Source: Volvariella volvacea V23 | Taxonomy: Eukaryota > Basidiomycota > Agaricomycetes > Agaricales > Pluteaceae | Direction of reading: 5' to 3' | Assembly: GCA_000349905.1 (NCBI GenBank) | Contig: KB722738.1 | Coordinates: forward strand, 801,551-865,550 | DNA: 64,000 bases | In this document: positions 38,807 through 51,500 of the stretch, one piece after another | Position numbering within the stretch: the first letter of the stretch is position 1 | Layout of the letters: every line of letters begins with the position of its first letter | Translations under genes and position numbers: made by a program | Notes under the pieces: generated by a model | Database searches by the model: none | Told to the model about the DNA's origin: nothing | What the model saw: only the letters and a program-made list of their open reading frames with translations

Positions 38807-41800
38807 TTATGACTTTGTGCTCAGGATATCAAAGAAAGCCTCTTGTGGGAGCTCTACTGTGCCAACTTTCTTCATTCTCCTTTTGCTCTCCTTTTGGTTC
38901 TCTAAGTGTTTCATCTTCCGTTCGTAGTGCCCTGGAAGAGAATCAATGCGTAAGAGAGTCATAAGGATTAGGATAAAACTTATATACGCACCTCCATAGA
39001 GCCCTGCTGTGACATCAGCTCTTAAGGCGCTTAGCGTCTCTCGGGCGATAATTTTTCGACCGATTGCTGCTTGTATAGGAACTTCAAAAAGCTGTCTAGG
39101 GATAACTTTATCTGAAGGGAAGGCTCTTATCTACACATAGAAACTCAAGGTCGGGAGTGGCACTCACGTAGCTTCTTAACCCATTTCCTGCCAATGGTAT
39201 CTTGTGCAGATTTGTGAACGATCAATGCCAATGCATCAACGGGTTTCCCATTGAGTAAAAACGACATCTATAGAAATGGTAAGGCCCCTCTAGAAGGTCT
39301 TTCATAGCGTACTTGCCTTAGCAAGGTCACTAGTCATATAACCCGCGTCTTCATAACTGCGTGTAGGGTCAGCGGTCAGGTAGAGTATCTTACACAGGAA
39401 ACCTACTCAAAACTCGCATATCCAGAACTGCGGCTTTTCAGTTGATCAAAGAAATCGGTTACAACTTCACTGAGCGGTAGTATACACGTCAACATGATGC
39501 GTGATGATGATGCAGTTCCCGAGTCAAGGTAACGATGCTCCAGTCCCTCTGCACGATGTGAGAAGCACAACTCCATCATGTCGCCGAAGTATTCTGCGAA
39601 TGGTAAGTACCTGTCTTCCAGCAATTTCATGAACTTGCCTTCTGGTACAATAATTGAGGCCCTGACTACAGGTTCTTGGATTTCCTTGACCTTGCCAGTA
39701 GTATCGGTAACATCCGGGAACTCGGTCGGATTGCTGATGAAGACCTCTTTACCATCTCTATACACAACTAAAGGCCAGGATTAGCACCCTCAAAAATGGT
39801 GATCCAGCGCTAAGAACGAACTTTTGTACGGCACAGTTGGAGCAGTGATAATAACACTTGCATCATACTCGTCTTCCAACCTTTGTCGAAAGACATCCAT
39901 GTGAAGTGTACCCAAAAATCCCAGGCGGCACCCTTGTCCCAAAGCGGTAGAGGACTCACGTTGAACAGTGACACTCCGATCTGTTAATGTGAGCTGAAGC
40001 AACATGTCAGCGTTTTGACCAAAGAACTAACTACAATCATATTACCCGTTTTATCGATTCCTCTAGTTTAGGGAAATCGCTGCTATCAACAGGGAAGATC
40101 CCTGCGTACACCTGATTCAAAGTGAGAACAGAGATATTTGTGGTGACTGGGTACGAACCATAGCCTTCGCGGGCTTAAATCCTGGCATAGGTTCAACAGG
40201 CTGCCCAACACGGAATAGAGTATCCCCGATGTGTGCTATGCACTCTCAACTTACGGGCCATAAGCTACATATGCAAATTCGCACCTTCTGAAGACTCCTT
40301 CATATTGCAAGCAATGTATCCGACTTGTCCGGGTCTGAGACTATCGACGGGAACCTCTTCGGGGTGCATGATTCCGACTTCCTGGACTTCATACCTCTTG
40401 CGAGTATGACACGAGGAGATCTTATCACCTTGTATCAAATGCCCTATGAGCAAAATATAATGGCAAGCGTGACTCCATCTACCTGCCTTTTTGAAGCTTG
40501 CCCCCTTGAAGATTGACGAGCGATATTACGCCACGATAACGGTCGTAGCTTTGGACATAATTTGTGAGGAACAGGCAAAACAATGAAGCAATACGACGCA
40601 CAATGAATCAAACAAAAATGCTTTCAACGGCTCCTGTTCGCTGCCTCGTGGAGGTGGTATACGTTCGATAATCGCGTTCAGTACAGCTTCAACTCCTTGT
40701 CCCGTTTTAGCCGATATTGACAGAATTTCCGAAGGATCTAACCCAAACGTTGATTCTATTTGGGCCGCAATACGTTCAGGTTGTGCAGCAGGCAGATCTA
40801 TCTATATGAAGCTTGAGCGCATTCCATTCGAATCAAGCCATAGAATCCAACCTTATTGAGAACAGGAATGATTTTCAGGCCTCGTTCTTGTGCAATATGA
40901 AATACTGATATCGACTGGGCCTGTACGCCTTGACTGGCATCTATCTTTGCGCAAACTGAGTAGCCACAATTAATTAGAGGGCGAGGCACATACCAAAAGT
41001 AAAGCCCCTTGACAGGCGGCAAGCGAACGCGATACTTCCCAGGAAAAGTCTACATGTCCCTATCCTTATGTCAATATAACACAAATGCAATATACCTCAT
41101 GGGCGAACCGGGGTGTCAATTAAGTTCAAGAGGTAGCTACTTCCGTTACGAGAGTAGGTCATGCTGAAGGTGTATTTAATTGACGCATCGGAAGGGCCAC
41201 GCATAGCCGCTCACCTGGCCGTCTGCGCTTTAACTACTCCTGATGAATTGAAGAGGGAATCAAATCGTGGTCAAGATCTCACCCGTGATACCACGCTCCC
41301 TTTCGACCTTCAACTTGTCTAACACCTGCTCGTTTCTACCCACTTGCTTCTTTTGTATCGTTCCTGTCAGCTGGACAAGTAATTCGATTACTCTAGATTG
41401 TCATTCAAGCTAATGGAGGGATGACAAACCTCAAGCAGCCTGGCGAGCTCGAAATCAACATGGAATTGCATGAAAGAAAACACATAACACTCACCGATCC
41501 GCAAGAGTTGATTTACCATGATCTATCGCCAGACGTGAATTACTTAGTCCACTGTGAGTACTTGTCCACCGAGGCACCTACCTACCTATATGCGCAATGA
41601 TGGAGAAGTTCCTAGTCAATGCATTAGTCCCGGCACAGGTATGACAGTATTAATTATACGAACCGAATCAATTTGCAAGAGTATGCCTCCAAGGATATAG
41701 ACTTGGGAGCTGCCCGGGGGACAGACGAGTTGAAATGCCTCCGCCCCAACACCCGAGGTTGGTCTAGCAGGAGGACTCGACGCCTTGCTGCCAACCATAG

Positions 41801-41812
41801 GCAACTCTCCAT
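38807..41812 (-). CDS. GUF1: Mitochondrial translation GTPase Guf1/EF4 (LepA)
   Basis: Membrane-associated mitochondrial ribosome back-translocase/fidelity factor. The start at 41810-41812 gives a basic, Arg/Leu-rich presequence ([20 protein letters not shown]) before RNFSIIAHI spliced to [10 protein letters not shown] (G1). Further exons carry [27 protein letters not shown] (G2), [30 protein letters not shown] (G4 NKVD, interrupted by an intron) and [13 protein letters not shown] (G5). The EF4-type C-terminal domain includes [20 protein letters not shown] and, near the stop, [20 protein letters not shown] and [19 protein letters not shown]. At least fifteen small exons. Divergent from the Cwf18 gene with 141 bp between start codons. 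Confidence 0.93.
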
Positions 41813-41953
41813 CACTCAGCGACAGCCAGAGTTGAAGAAAGTTGAATGGCAAGGGTCGGATTCAAGTTTCGCGCATTCCTCTTGGGGCTAAGCTTAGTCA
41901 GCTTTGATTTCACGTTGAACAAGGCTCAACGCGTCTTGACTGTCCCTTCCAAC

Positions 41954-42608
41954 ATGTCCGACGATCTGGAGTTGCTGCCCCTCACCAAGGCCTCTAAAGA
42001 AAGAAAGGCTCGTTTGCTTGCCCTACGCAAACGCAAAGCAGGAGAGGCAGATACCGAGTGCGTACCAAAGGCTGCATATACATATCCAGATGGCTAAATG
42101 CTGTTTACAGCAATGCAGACGGTGGCATTCTGCTTGGCCGTAACTTTGACCCCGAGAAACGGACCCTACGAAAGCACACAGCCAATGACGCCGTAATGCA
42201 AGATACCGTCGAAAAACAAATTGAGGGTATGGCGGAATTAATTATTGCTGAAGATGAGAAACGAAGGGCGCAAGAATTGGTGCGTATCCCCAAACGCCAG
42301 CTGTAGCGTCGGCACTGGAAATGCCCAAATTAGGACGTGTTTAACATCGCACCTAAACGACCGAACTGGGATCTAAAACGTGATATCGAGAAGAAGGTCG
42401 CACGACTCGAGCGTCGGACGCAAGAAGCAATTCACACATTGATTCGTCAGTTTGGAGTTAACTTGCACCTTGCCACATTCTGACCCGGAACTCTCCAGGA
42501 CAACGCCTTGCAGCACAGAAGGGGGAATCTGATGACATTGTCGGTGCCATGAATGCCCAGGAGAAATCCCAAAACGAGACCGAAGCTTTATCAGACGAGG
42601 AAGATTGA
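41954..42608 (+). CDS. CWF18: Splicing factor Cwf18/CCDC12
   Basis: Small coiled-coil protein of the spliceosomal NineTeen-related/active complexes. ATG at 41954 opens MSDDLELLPLTKASKERKAR; the intron at about 42059-42111 joins GEADT to DNADGGILLGRNFDPEKRTL, the family's conserved RNFDPE core. Next exons give MQDTVEKQIEGMAELIIAED, then DVFNIAPKRPNWDLKRDIEK (the KRPNWDLKRD signature) and KVARLERRTQEAI. The last exon ends ESDDIVGAMNAQEKSQNETE and an acidic tail, stop 42606-42608. An in-frame ATG upstream at 41846 exists but adds unconserved hydrophobic sequence, so I prefer 41954. Confidence 0.92.
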
Positions 42609-42687
42609 AGGCAGGAATATGGAGATTACCGACATCGTATGTGCACGCGCACTCACCCACGAGAGTTTTAAGCTGAAATTTCGGTAA

Positions 42688-42960
42688 TTATACTCCCAGA
42701 TGCAATCTTGTCACCGCAGATAGACATAACTCCTTCTTGACCTCCTGGCGATGCTCAAAATTATTATACAGGGCATGTACCCCACGAAGGGCATCACCGA
42801 CGGTGACTCCTCGGTTCGGAACTTTCCATTGCGATTTGACTCGTCTTCGGCGCATATGTTGCCTTCTCCTGCATGCTATGCGATATTGTTCCATCTCGGG
42901 TGATTTCTGGGGAAATTGAGCTCGGGAAGTTCCACTATCGCCCCAAGAGGGAGGAAACAA
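42688..42960 (-). CDS. Possible DUF6699-like fragment
   Basis: A 90-codon ORF whose middle reads VPNRGVTVGDALRGVHALYN, resembling the GVTVgDvL helix of the DUF6699 domain common in mushroom-forming fungi. It follows an Arg-rich patch (RRRQHMRRRRVKSQWK). The usual upstream part of the domain is not visible in this frame, so this could be the last exon of a gene not traced, a degraded copy, or chance. It lies between Cwf18 (convergent) and the Gti1/Pac2 gene. Confidence 0.3.
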   Translation of the reverse strand: MFPPSWGDSGTSRAQFPQKSPEMEQYRIACRRRQHMRRRRVKSQWKVPNRGVTVGDALRGVHALYNNFEHRQEVKKELCLSAVTRLHLGV

Positions 42961-43098
42961 AAGTTGCTATTGAAGTCATACTAAAAATACATATAATGTC
43001 CTCGTGTGTACAAATGGCTGCCAGGACGGCTTTCAAAGGAGCTCGTAGAGTAATATCTGGTATCATAAACTATCTAAACGAATACTAGGGCGAAGGGC

Positions 43099-44065
43099 CT
43101 AAAGCGGGCGCGAATTCAGTATTTGTATGACCCGTTGGTCCTCCGCTAGCCTCGCGCCATGAGGCCGACTGGCATGATGGAGTAAAAATGGACTGGGGGC
43201 CCCCAGTGCGGCTTGTAGCGTTGACAAAGAAGGAAGTATCCGGTCTGGTTGACTGGGACGCGGACTGGATTCATTGGAGGAACGACCATCTTCCTCATTT
43301 CTTGACCTTGCCTTTCCACTTCGATAGATATTTGCAGGAACAATAATTTTTCGCAACAGCGGGTCTTGATCTATGGTCGGCAGATGAGGCAAATCTGCGT
43401 AGGTAAAATAGGCGGTTAAATGCCACTTCTGCGGTTTACTGCGAGGATCAGTTGTAACCCAGGCGGAATATGCCTGTTTGACAAGCCCGGAATGCGGATG
43501 GGCGTTGCGATCCTGATGCGAAAACGCAGATGATGTTGGCCCAGGTCGGGCTACTCCGTCGACAAATCGGAAAGTTGGGGTTTTCCTTGGCAAAGATAGT
43601 GAGTGCTGAGAGATAATTCGGGGGGAGGGGGAGGGGTAAATTTGACCTACCGTGCGGCTTGTTCGTTGGCTGCCTGGGCGAGATCATATGGCAACTTTTC
43701 GTCGTAGAATAAGTACGGCTATGTCCGTAACATGTCAGTTTGATGGCACCTAATGTCTTGACAAATGTAGTACTTCTCGCATGCGGCTTTGACCCCAGAC
43801 ACGACCATCTGGAGATTAACGCGAAGTCAGCCTAATTAGGGAGCACAAGCGTCAAAGGTTACCGACCTGTCCAACGCTTAAGGCCAGCATCGTCCTCGCA
43901 TTCGGCCCAGACAAATATGGCGCCCGAACGAACGTACAAGGCGCGTTCCATCTCGTTCAGACGACGAGATACTGGCTGAAGGAAACCCTGGCGGACAGCC
44001 TCAAATATAGTGTGTGCATCATGAGCATCTCTGACGTGTAGGCGTGGGTGCGTTGCCTGCTGCAT
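43099..44065 (-). CDS. Gti1/Pac2 (WOPR-domain) transcriptional regulator
   Basis: Sequence-specific fungal regulator of the Gti1/Pac2-Wor1-Ryp1 family, which controls morphology, gluconate uptake or mating depending on species. The first exon reads HPRLHVRDAHDAHTIFEAVR, QPVSRRLNEMERALYVRSGA and IFVWAECEDDAGLKRWT. Splicing gives DGRVWGQSRMRE joined to PYLFYDEKLPYDLAQAANEQ, then TPTFRFVDGVARPGPTSSAF. The second WOPR half is GLVKQAYSAWVTTD followed by KWHLTAYFTYADLPHLP. Both WOPRa and WOPRb are therefore present, separated by a short variable segment. The tail after about residue 185 is basic and unconserved. Start 44063-44065, stop 43099. About 270 residues, near Pac2 rather than the long Wor1 type. 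Confidence 0.85.
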
Positions 44066-45034
44066 TTTAGGGAGAGAAGGGAAACCGGGGACGAGAGTGA
44101 GAGAAGTAAGGTGAAACTCTCCAGATGACTAGGTTGGGTCTTTATAAATCAGCGCGGAGGCGCATGGTGGACATGTACGTGAGAGGATACGAGAAGGTTT
44201 CCGTGAGGGGCCAGGTATTAATTGAAACGGGGAAACAGTAACCTGGTTGGACGGGTGGGTATCACCCGCAAAAATCATGGGGGGGCACCATGACGAGGAT
44301 CTGGTACGCTCCGTGCACTCGAAAGAATCCCGGAGACAAGAGGAACTAGCAAAAGAATCCGTGCCACGAATTGGGAGTGGGAGGGCCAGTTGGGAATGAT
44401 GCACGTCAGATCTAAAAATCGAGCAACCAATCTCGCTAGTTGAAGCCAGTTGAAATCGCAGTTGACCCGTATGAAGAAGCGCATCCATAACGGGCCAAAC
44501 CCTCGATGACTAAATCAACCGGAAACTCGGTACAAACCCTCTACTGATGTTATTTTGGCGAGCGTGGCTGAACAGACACATCTCCGTGCGTGAACTCAAA
44601 AGAGCGATACATAAAAGGACGGAAAGACGCCACCTTGGATAAGAGAAATAGGAATGATCCTGAAGGATTGGCAACGTGATAACGGCTCAGATGAAAAATA
44701 CAAGGGCATGCAGGGCAGCTTTCATCCTGCGATTTTGTGTGTTGAAGCTGTTGAGTAAGTGGGATACAGTTTGATCAGCACCATGGGAGAGATATTCCCC
44801 ATCAAATCGACGGCTATTGGATAAACTCGATGCGAAGGTATTTCGGGATTGCCAGGGGAAGGAAGAGCCCAAGAAGGTGGAATCAAGAAAGGGGGCCAAG
44901 GGGATTAGCTGTATCAATAGCATGCAGTGCTTGATTCGGCTTGACTGTGGCGGCCCTCTGACAACGTGGCTACAACCGCAATCTCAACGCTTATTGGCCC
45001 TCCCCTCAGGCTCTCCCTCCCCACCCTTCTGCTC
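44066..45034. other. Divergent upstream region of Gti1/Pac2 and elongin A
   Basis: About 970 bp between two divergent start codons. No conserved coding segment is recognised. Its length, long for this compact window, fits a regulated promoter for the transcription-factor gene on the left. Confidence 0.4.
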
Positions 45035-46323
45035 ATGTCTACAGAGTCCGAGCAGCTGTTGTCGACGACGCGTCGAATGCCGACGTTGACCCAGCTTTGC
45101 CAGCGAGGTACTTGGCCCCTTTGTCTTGTGTGGCATGACTAACGTGCACGTCATTGGCCGGCTCAGTCGCCACCGCTCATATCGATTGTAAGCTCCTTCA
45201 CGCTGAGATCCATCGGGATTCAGCTCATTCACCATCTCAGCAATAAGTGGTTTTGGTGATGAGCTTACTTTCAAACTCGTCAAACCCATTCTTGAGCGCT
45301 GCAGTGCTGAACAACTATCCCGATTAGAGAACGCTTCTCCGGTATGTGTTCCTAATAAGCCCTTGCCTCATTTCCACATAACTCACGCACTTGCCAACAG
45401 CATCTTGCCAAGGACACACCTGGTACAACATCCGGCAATACTTTGACCGTCACGAAAGGACACTGATCGAACACATTTACAGCGATATGGAAGGAATTGT
45501 GTCAAAGAAAATATCCGACGGCCGTAGAACGCTATCTTGCCACCCAAATAGAGGAACCAGAACTATGGCGAGACCAATATTTTGTCAGTTTCTCTCTTTC
45601 CTTTGATTGCTTCTACTCACTTCTGCTAAGTCATTTCATGAAGCAGAAGACAGGCGCCTCAAGGAGGTAAGCTCCAAACTGCGCTCCCAAAGACAAGAGG
45701 CGGAGGCGTATAAGAAGGGGCGTGAGGTCAAGCTGACCGATCGCGTACCGCCGCCTAAACGTGTTCGTACTGGATGTAAGGAGACTTTCTTGATCTTTGC
45801 GTTACCCCGAACTCATTCGCTACTCCCAGGGGGTGCACCATCACAACCTAGGACACTATTCCAGAAGACCAAGAATGAGACACATAAAATACAAAAGGCC
45901 ATGTACCAAGCCCGTATAATTCCGCCAATGCCAACTGGCAAGACCTTTCGCGTGCTTTCCAACCCGTCGGGACCTACACTACCTCCCCCACCATCTCCAG
46001 CACCTAACCAGCCGAATCGGATGACTGCAAATTCGATAGCGCATCGACCTTCCTCTGCAACGGCCCAAGTTTCACTCTTAACGAAGCCCCAAAATTCCGC
46101 TCAACATGTGAAAGCCCTCACACCCCCTGCACCCAAACCCAACCAGAGCTCCGACCCTGGCCTGCGCTCGGTTGGTGCTGCGGTGACTAACAGCAGAGTT
46201 GAGCCCCCGTCATCGTCTTCCGCACCCCCAAACTCCGTCGAACCACGGCTTACCAAGAAGAAGGACCCAATGGCATCCATGTTCGTCCCTAAGCATCGGG
46301 CATATTCGCAGCGTCCTACATAG
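45035..46323 (+). CDS. ELA1: Elongin A (RNA polymerase II elongation factor SIII subunit A)
   Basis: Elongin A stimulates Pol II elongation and forms a cullin-based ligase with elongin C that ubiquitylates stalled Pol II. The start region is MSTESEQLLSTTRRMPTLTQ; a second in-frame ATG at 45077 (MPTLTQLCQR) is the conserved family start. Spliced exons give SFGDELTFKLVKPILERCSA, QLSRLENASP, HLAKDTP joined to AIWKELCQRKYPTAVERYLA, then EEPELWRDQYF, the elongin-A (BC-box/F-box-like) domain. EDRRLKEVSSKLRSQRQEAE is a coiled coil and the C-terminal half is Pro/Ser-rich and disordered, ending at 46323. The intron at about 45438-45490 is needed to avoid a stop. It may correspond to yeast Ela1. Confidence 0.82.
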
Positions 46324-48530
46324 CACACTCAATGATACCAACCCTAACGACTACCAACTTGGAGACTAGCCTCCTGTGATTCTAATCAATCGGGTATCCC
46401 CTGCTTGACATACTTACACCTCAATCCATCTGTATCTTGAGGCTTATTATTATATACTCCCGGCTCAAGCAATGTACATTAGACTAATGCATTCATGGTC
46501 ACCATATTCGCACCTATTATTGTAGTCATCAGCATTCCACTCTCTGCAATACCCTGTATCTTCCCGTAGAGCAGGGATCGCCTGCGTTGCGCTGCTATTC
46601 CGTGATTTTACCTGTTCTATATGGCTTCCCGTGAGTTAGACCCGCAGATCTGCTTGGTACATGCCCTAACTGTGATGTAATACAGAGAACAAATCCTGCC
46701 ATCAATGGCCAACGCCGTACAATTGTTCTGCTTCTTAGCGGTCGAACTGAATACCTGACGTACCGACCCAGATTTTCTTAGGTGGCCGGCTAACCTGTTC
46801 GTCGAGCCAACACTCCCACCCCAATCGCCACGACGCAGCATGTACGGGAAATTTCTCTTCGGTCCTGTACCCAAATGGAACGAGACCATGCCGTTAATAC
46901 GCCATGACTTCGGAGCGGCGCCCGTGTACTTGCTTTCCGCGAGAAGAGTATCAGTCGAGTTGTATAGTTGCAGCTCCAGCATTTACCCCATTTTCCTTAT
47001 GAGCGCGGGTTGACACTATGCTTAATAGGGCACATTATGGCCTTACTACCTCTTCGGCCGCCTCGTACAGCGTCCAGACTCTAGAACCGTGATAATCGCA
47101 ATCAGAATGCCACACACCAAGGCATGCGCATAGGATTGCTATCATGTCATCAGACCGAACCACAGTTCACTCGGCTATATATGGCCCATCTTAGCTCAAT
47201 TTTTCGAGGGTTTCTCACACACCTTGGAGTAATCCTGAAGCTGTGAAGGTAAAATTTAAATATGCAATGATGCTTTCCGTTTCGACATTGGGATTTTTGC
47301 CATAAGCATTGCACCAGGATTGAACAAACTTTACAAGGTCATGTGCAATGTACAGCAATTTTGCGAGTTCGTTGGTTTGTCCAGCCCTGAGACGCCACTA
47401 GCTCGTGGTGCGCGTTTGTCGTCATCAAGGCCATGCAAGACCTCGCGTTACCTGAGGGAACTTCCATCGGGCTTGCTGGGCTTGATGCCATATCCGAGAT
47501 TTCCAGGTTATCAAACAAACTTCTACTCGAGCCTTTTGGGGCTTAGAAGGAACCAAGACAAGGACATCGTCACCGTAACCTCGAAAAAACCCCTTCGAGG
47601 TCTCCAAGCGGCGATCTCCCTATCTGCCATTCGGAAAACAGCGCAGCAATGGAGATTACCGAGTTGTTTCTTCTATCACGGCATATTCCGCTGGCAGGAT
47701 GATCTCACAGCATAGAAAGTCTGTGAAATTCCTTTCCTCCATACGCTGCTACGACACTGGCTGTCACCATAATTCTGGAGAATTGCGGCCGCCAGGATTG
47801 ATCCATATATCGGCGGAGTTCACCCTTTTCGACGCGATTGCAATTAGACGCAAAAATATACCCAAAATCGGCCGAAATATTCACCAACAGCAACGAAAGA
47901 AATTCGGGAATGCCATTTACGAGTGATGATAGAAACCCATGCGTACAGGAAATTCTATTGGATAGAAGAAGAAGCATGTCCACGACTTCGAGGCGAGACG
48001 ACGATCGCTATGCAAAATTGGTAGGATCAACTGCGGATGGGTAGGTAGAGAAGGGACCATGAACCAAGGCCCACAAAGCACCACCTTCCAATTCATACAT
48101 CAGTTGGATAAGGGGTTGCGATAACTATACTGAAAGTGCATCAATGTACGCAGGGCAGTAAGTTATAGAGAATAACTAAATGTGCCATTGAGTAGGAGAG
48201 CTAATAGGTTCGTTTCGGTGTTTGTGAGTGCAATGGTGATGCGTTGAAAGCGCTTGAATCAAATATGTGATGCAATGCCGAAAAAGCAGGAGAGGGATCA
48301 CGAAAACACAATACAACAGGGCTACCACAATCACGAATTGGCGGGATGTAAGATAATGAGGGAATTGGTGTGTTAGAAGCGTGAATGCAGTGATCATGCG
48401 AGTTGCAAGGCAACCTTCTTTGTGGGACCTGTGGCGACAGTGGAACGAAAAACGATGCAGGGGTGATTAAAGGGAATCCATCCAGGACAACAGAGCAGAA
48501 GGGCGCCGAGTCAATAAAGGAACCCATTCC
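46324..48530. other. 2.2-kb intergenic region with one weak candidate ORF
   Basis: Convergent region between elongin A and Gid7. The best coding candidate is the minus-strand frame 46617-46982, listed separately. A shorter minus frame upstream of it (about 47040-47130) could encode a membrane helix (AHALVCGILIAIITVLESG) but I cannot splice the two convincingly. Nothing else is supported. Confidence 0.4.
46617..46982 (-). CDS. Hypothetical protein, possibly partial
   Basis: A 121-codon ORF that I do not recognise. The first half has protein-like composition (LYNSTDTLLAESKYTGAAPK; SWRINGMVSFHLGTGPKRNF; PYMLRRGDWGGSVGSTNRLA), the second half less so. An in-frame stop sits just upstream of the first ATG, so it is either a complete small gene or the last exon of one that begins with the possible membrane segment at about 47040-47130. 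It could equally be noncoding. Confidence 0.25.
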   Translation of the reverse strand: MLELQLYNSTDTLLAESKYTGAAPKSWRINGMVSFHLGTGPKRNFPYMLRRGDWGGSVGSTNRLAGHLRKSGSVRQVFSSTAKKQNNCTALAIDGRICSLYYITVRACTKQICGSNSREAI

Positions 48531-51500
48531 TCACATATTTGAAGGGTTTGATTCCAAGGCGAATTCCATGCCATCCCCGTCGCGGTGCTGTCGTATTTTG
48601 CCCTTTCCTTTACTACTATTACCCAGTGGTGCTGTTAAAGGGGTTGGATCAATGTCCATATCTGGTAAAGGCGCCTCCCATATCCGGATGGTTTTGTCGT
48701 CTGAGCATGAAGCGAACATTCGCTCGTTCTTTGGGTTCCACGCGACCGAATTGACGCTGCCTTCACCATGGCCAGAAAGCACTTCCAAAAGCGTGCCAGT
48801 GTCCAAGTGCCAGACGTAGACTTTCCCATCTATTTCCGAGGGATTGCAAGAAAGGAATAGTGGACAAAAGTTAATAAGCATTCATATTAGCCAAGATTGG
48901 AACTAAGCAGTACGATGATGACTTGCCTTCGCTTCCACTGACGACAAAATTACCATCGATGCCCCCGAAACAGCTTCTGATGACGTGTCTACCCTGTTTC
49001 TGGCCCGTGAACTTGCGCACTAGGCGCCCATTATTCAGGTCCCGCATTTGGACCTCCTAGAAAAGCTCAGACAGTGAGAACAGCAATATTGCGGAGCTAA
49101 GGTATTCTCACGTCTGGTGCATGGTTAATGAGTGCATATCTTGAATCCCGGGATACCTTGACACTTGTCAGTTCACCGTCCAGGTGAATGGATCTGTTAG
49201 AAAGGCACGTCAGATTCCTGCCTCAAAAAGCAAGAGCGATGGAAACAAAGGAGGGGAACTCATAGTCGCCCGAGGGCAGTTGCGTACAATTCTGGTTGCT
49301 TTGTCGCCAAATTATAAACAATGAGTCTATTCTCCGTCTGTTTGGAACCAGGAACGGCAGGGCCATTACCGCCAGCCTGACCATCTCCGGCTTGACTGCC
49401 TCGCCCATTAGTAGCATCGTTAACCGGTCCTAGGGGCGGTAGTTGATGCATTCCTATTGTTACTAGACGTGAGAGATCTGAAGCAACGGCTAAGTCTGTT
49501 ATCCGAATTGCCGTCGGGCCCCATGAATCCTGAAGATTCCCTTCTGCATCCTACAAGGACCAGTAGTCAGGATCGTTATCAATGACAAGAGTTGGTGAGT
49601 GTACGCGCCCAATGGAATATCTGACGGTCTAATCCTCCTGACAGGAAACCCGAGCCATCCGGTAGCCAGGCAAGGGCCGTTACAGGCTCTGTATGCCGCT
49701 CAAGCTTCCGGGTGCAAATACCGGCCTAATGGCCATGTAAGTGGAGCAAAGGCGAACAGATATATGAGCAATACATTTGTATTCCACATGTGGATCTTAT
49801 TCTCCGCTGTAGTGAGAAGCGTTTGGTCATCTATTGACCACGCTAAGCATCCAACGGGGTATTCATGTTCTCGTAGTATGTGGTAAGTCGACCACTCCTG
49901 CAATGATTCATCCGAGTCGGACTAAAAGAGGCATGAGCGGAAAGCTAGGGCATTAAACAATAACAAAGGTACCCCAAGGCGCCATATGATAGCCGTCTTG
50001 TCTTTACTCGCGCTCGCCAAGAATCGCCCATCATGGCTCCACTCCATATTCCAGACCTCGTCACCATGTACCTCCAGTATAGTGGTTGTGAATCTCGGGA
50101 ACTCGTTCTCGCTACATTGGTGATCGGTATATAGTGAAAATGCGTTCGATGCTGAGTTGTGGTATATACATCGTTGTCGTTGATATAATCGTGCTTGATG
50201 AAGTAATGTTGAGAAGCGTCGTTGGGGTATCATTACAGATGAAGATATATATCCTATTTCAAACCACGTTAGAGCGTTATTCAGCGATAGACCAACGGAC
50301 GCACGTTGAAGGCTGTTCAAAAGTTGTGTTCGTGAGGTTCCAGATGCACCATCCCATCCAGCTCTGGATCGCAGGTCCTCTGGTTCAGGACATAATATCA
50401 AGCTGTCCATTCCATGTTATGGATGGCAATAACCTTAATGCTACTGTACCATACCTTGATAGCGTGTGCAGCTGATCCGGATCTACGTCGAGTGGGGCCA
50501 ACTCAGTCCGTAGCACTTGCAGGGCATCTGCTATTCGTCTGGCCTCCAAGTGTTCAAGATATTTCTGTCGACTAAGAAGAAACCTAGCTTCCTGCATCGA
50601 TATCGTCAGCATTAATTAGGTGCGTCGACGACTGGAAGGAGATAAGTACCCATAGTGCCTGATCATCCCTAACACCCATGCGCATCAACGCCGTCTCAGC
50701 TTTCGGCCACAGACCGTCCAAGATGTATTGTCTAAATTCTGATACCTCCGGCGCCTCCATCATATATCCAGATTCGGCCTCCAACGTAGCAGCAGATTCG
50801 CTTATACCAAGAAATAACCGCGATATGTGAACAACCGGCAAGATAGCAGATTAAGTGGAGGTAGACGTACATATAACCCACATCCCGCAGGCTCTGTATT
50901 ACCAATCTGACAAACTCTTCTCGGTCCACGTACGAATCCTCGTACAACATCGTCCCAGGCAGATTTACTTTGGCAATGGATCGCGCATGTTTCTGGATGC
51001 CATTTCCCGCTACAGTGCCATTGTGCGATGTTGACCCGTTGGTCGTGACGGATGAAGAGAAACCATTGGCGTATTGGTGGCCGTTTGAGGGGCCTGGGAC
51101 GCTGAGAGAGACGGAGGATGATGACGACGAGTTTGCGAGCGAAGAGGACATGCCGGGAGGAGATGGAGATAACTTGGAGTGATAGGGATTTGAATCGGAA
51201 ACTCTCATACCAGTTAAGGGATTGGCGGTGGTCTGTAGGCTCAGATCGATTGCTGGGAGAAAGACGTCTGCAGGAGGTAGTGGGCTGTCGATCCTTTGAC
51301 GCTTGCGGGCTCTGGCGTGTTCGGTGTCTGCCGCGGGGAATGGGAGGACCAGGACACACGAGGCAAGTAAAGGAAACAGAATGGGTAATCAGCATACCGG
51401 GAAGCATGGGTGAATGAGAGGGAATCACCAGTGAGAGAGGCAGGAGCTGAGGAATCGGGCGAAGCGGACTGGTCGAGCTCTGATCTTGTACGGGTTGCAG

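Noticed and set aside
47425..47607. GYGDDVLVLVPS, resembling the YxDD box of reverse transcriptase
   Set aside because: The surrounding residues do not match any RT or polymerase domain and the ORF is only 60 codons, so the match is chance.
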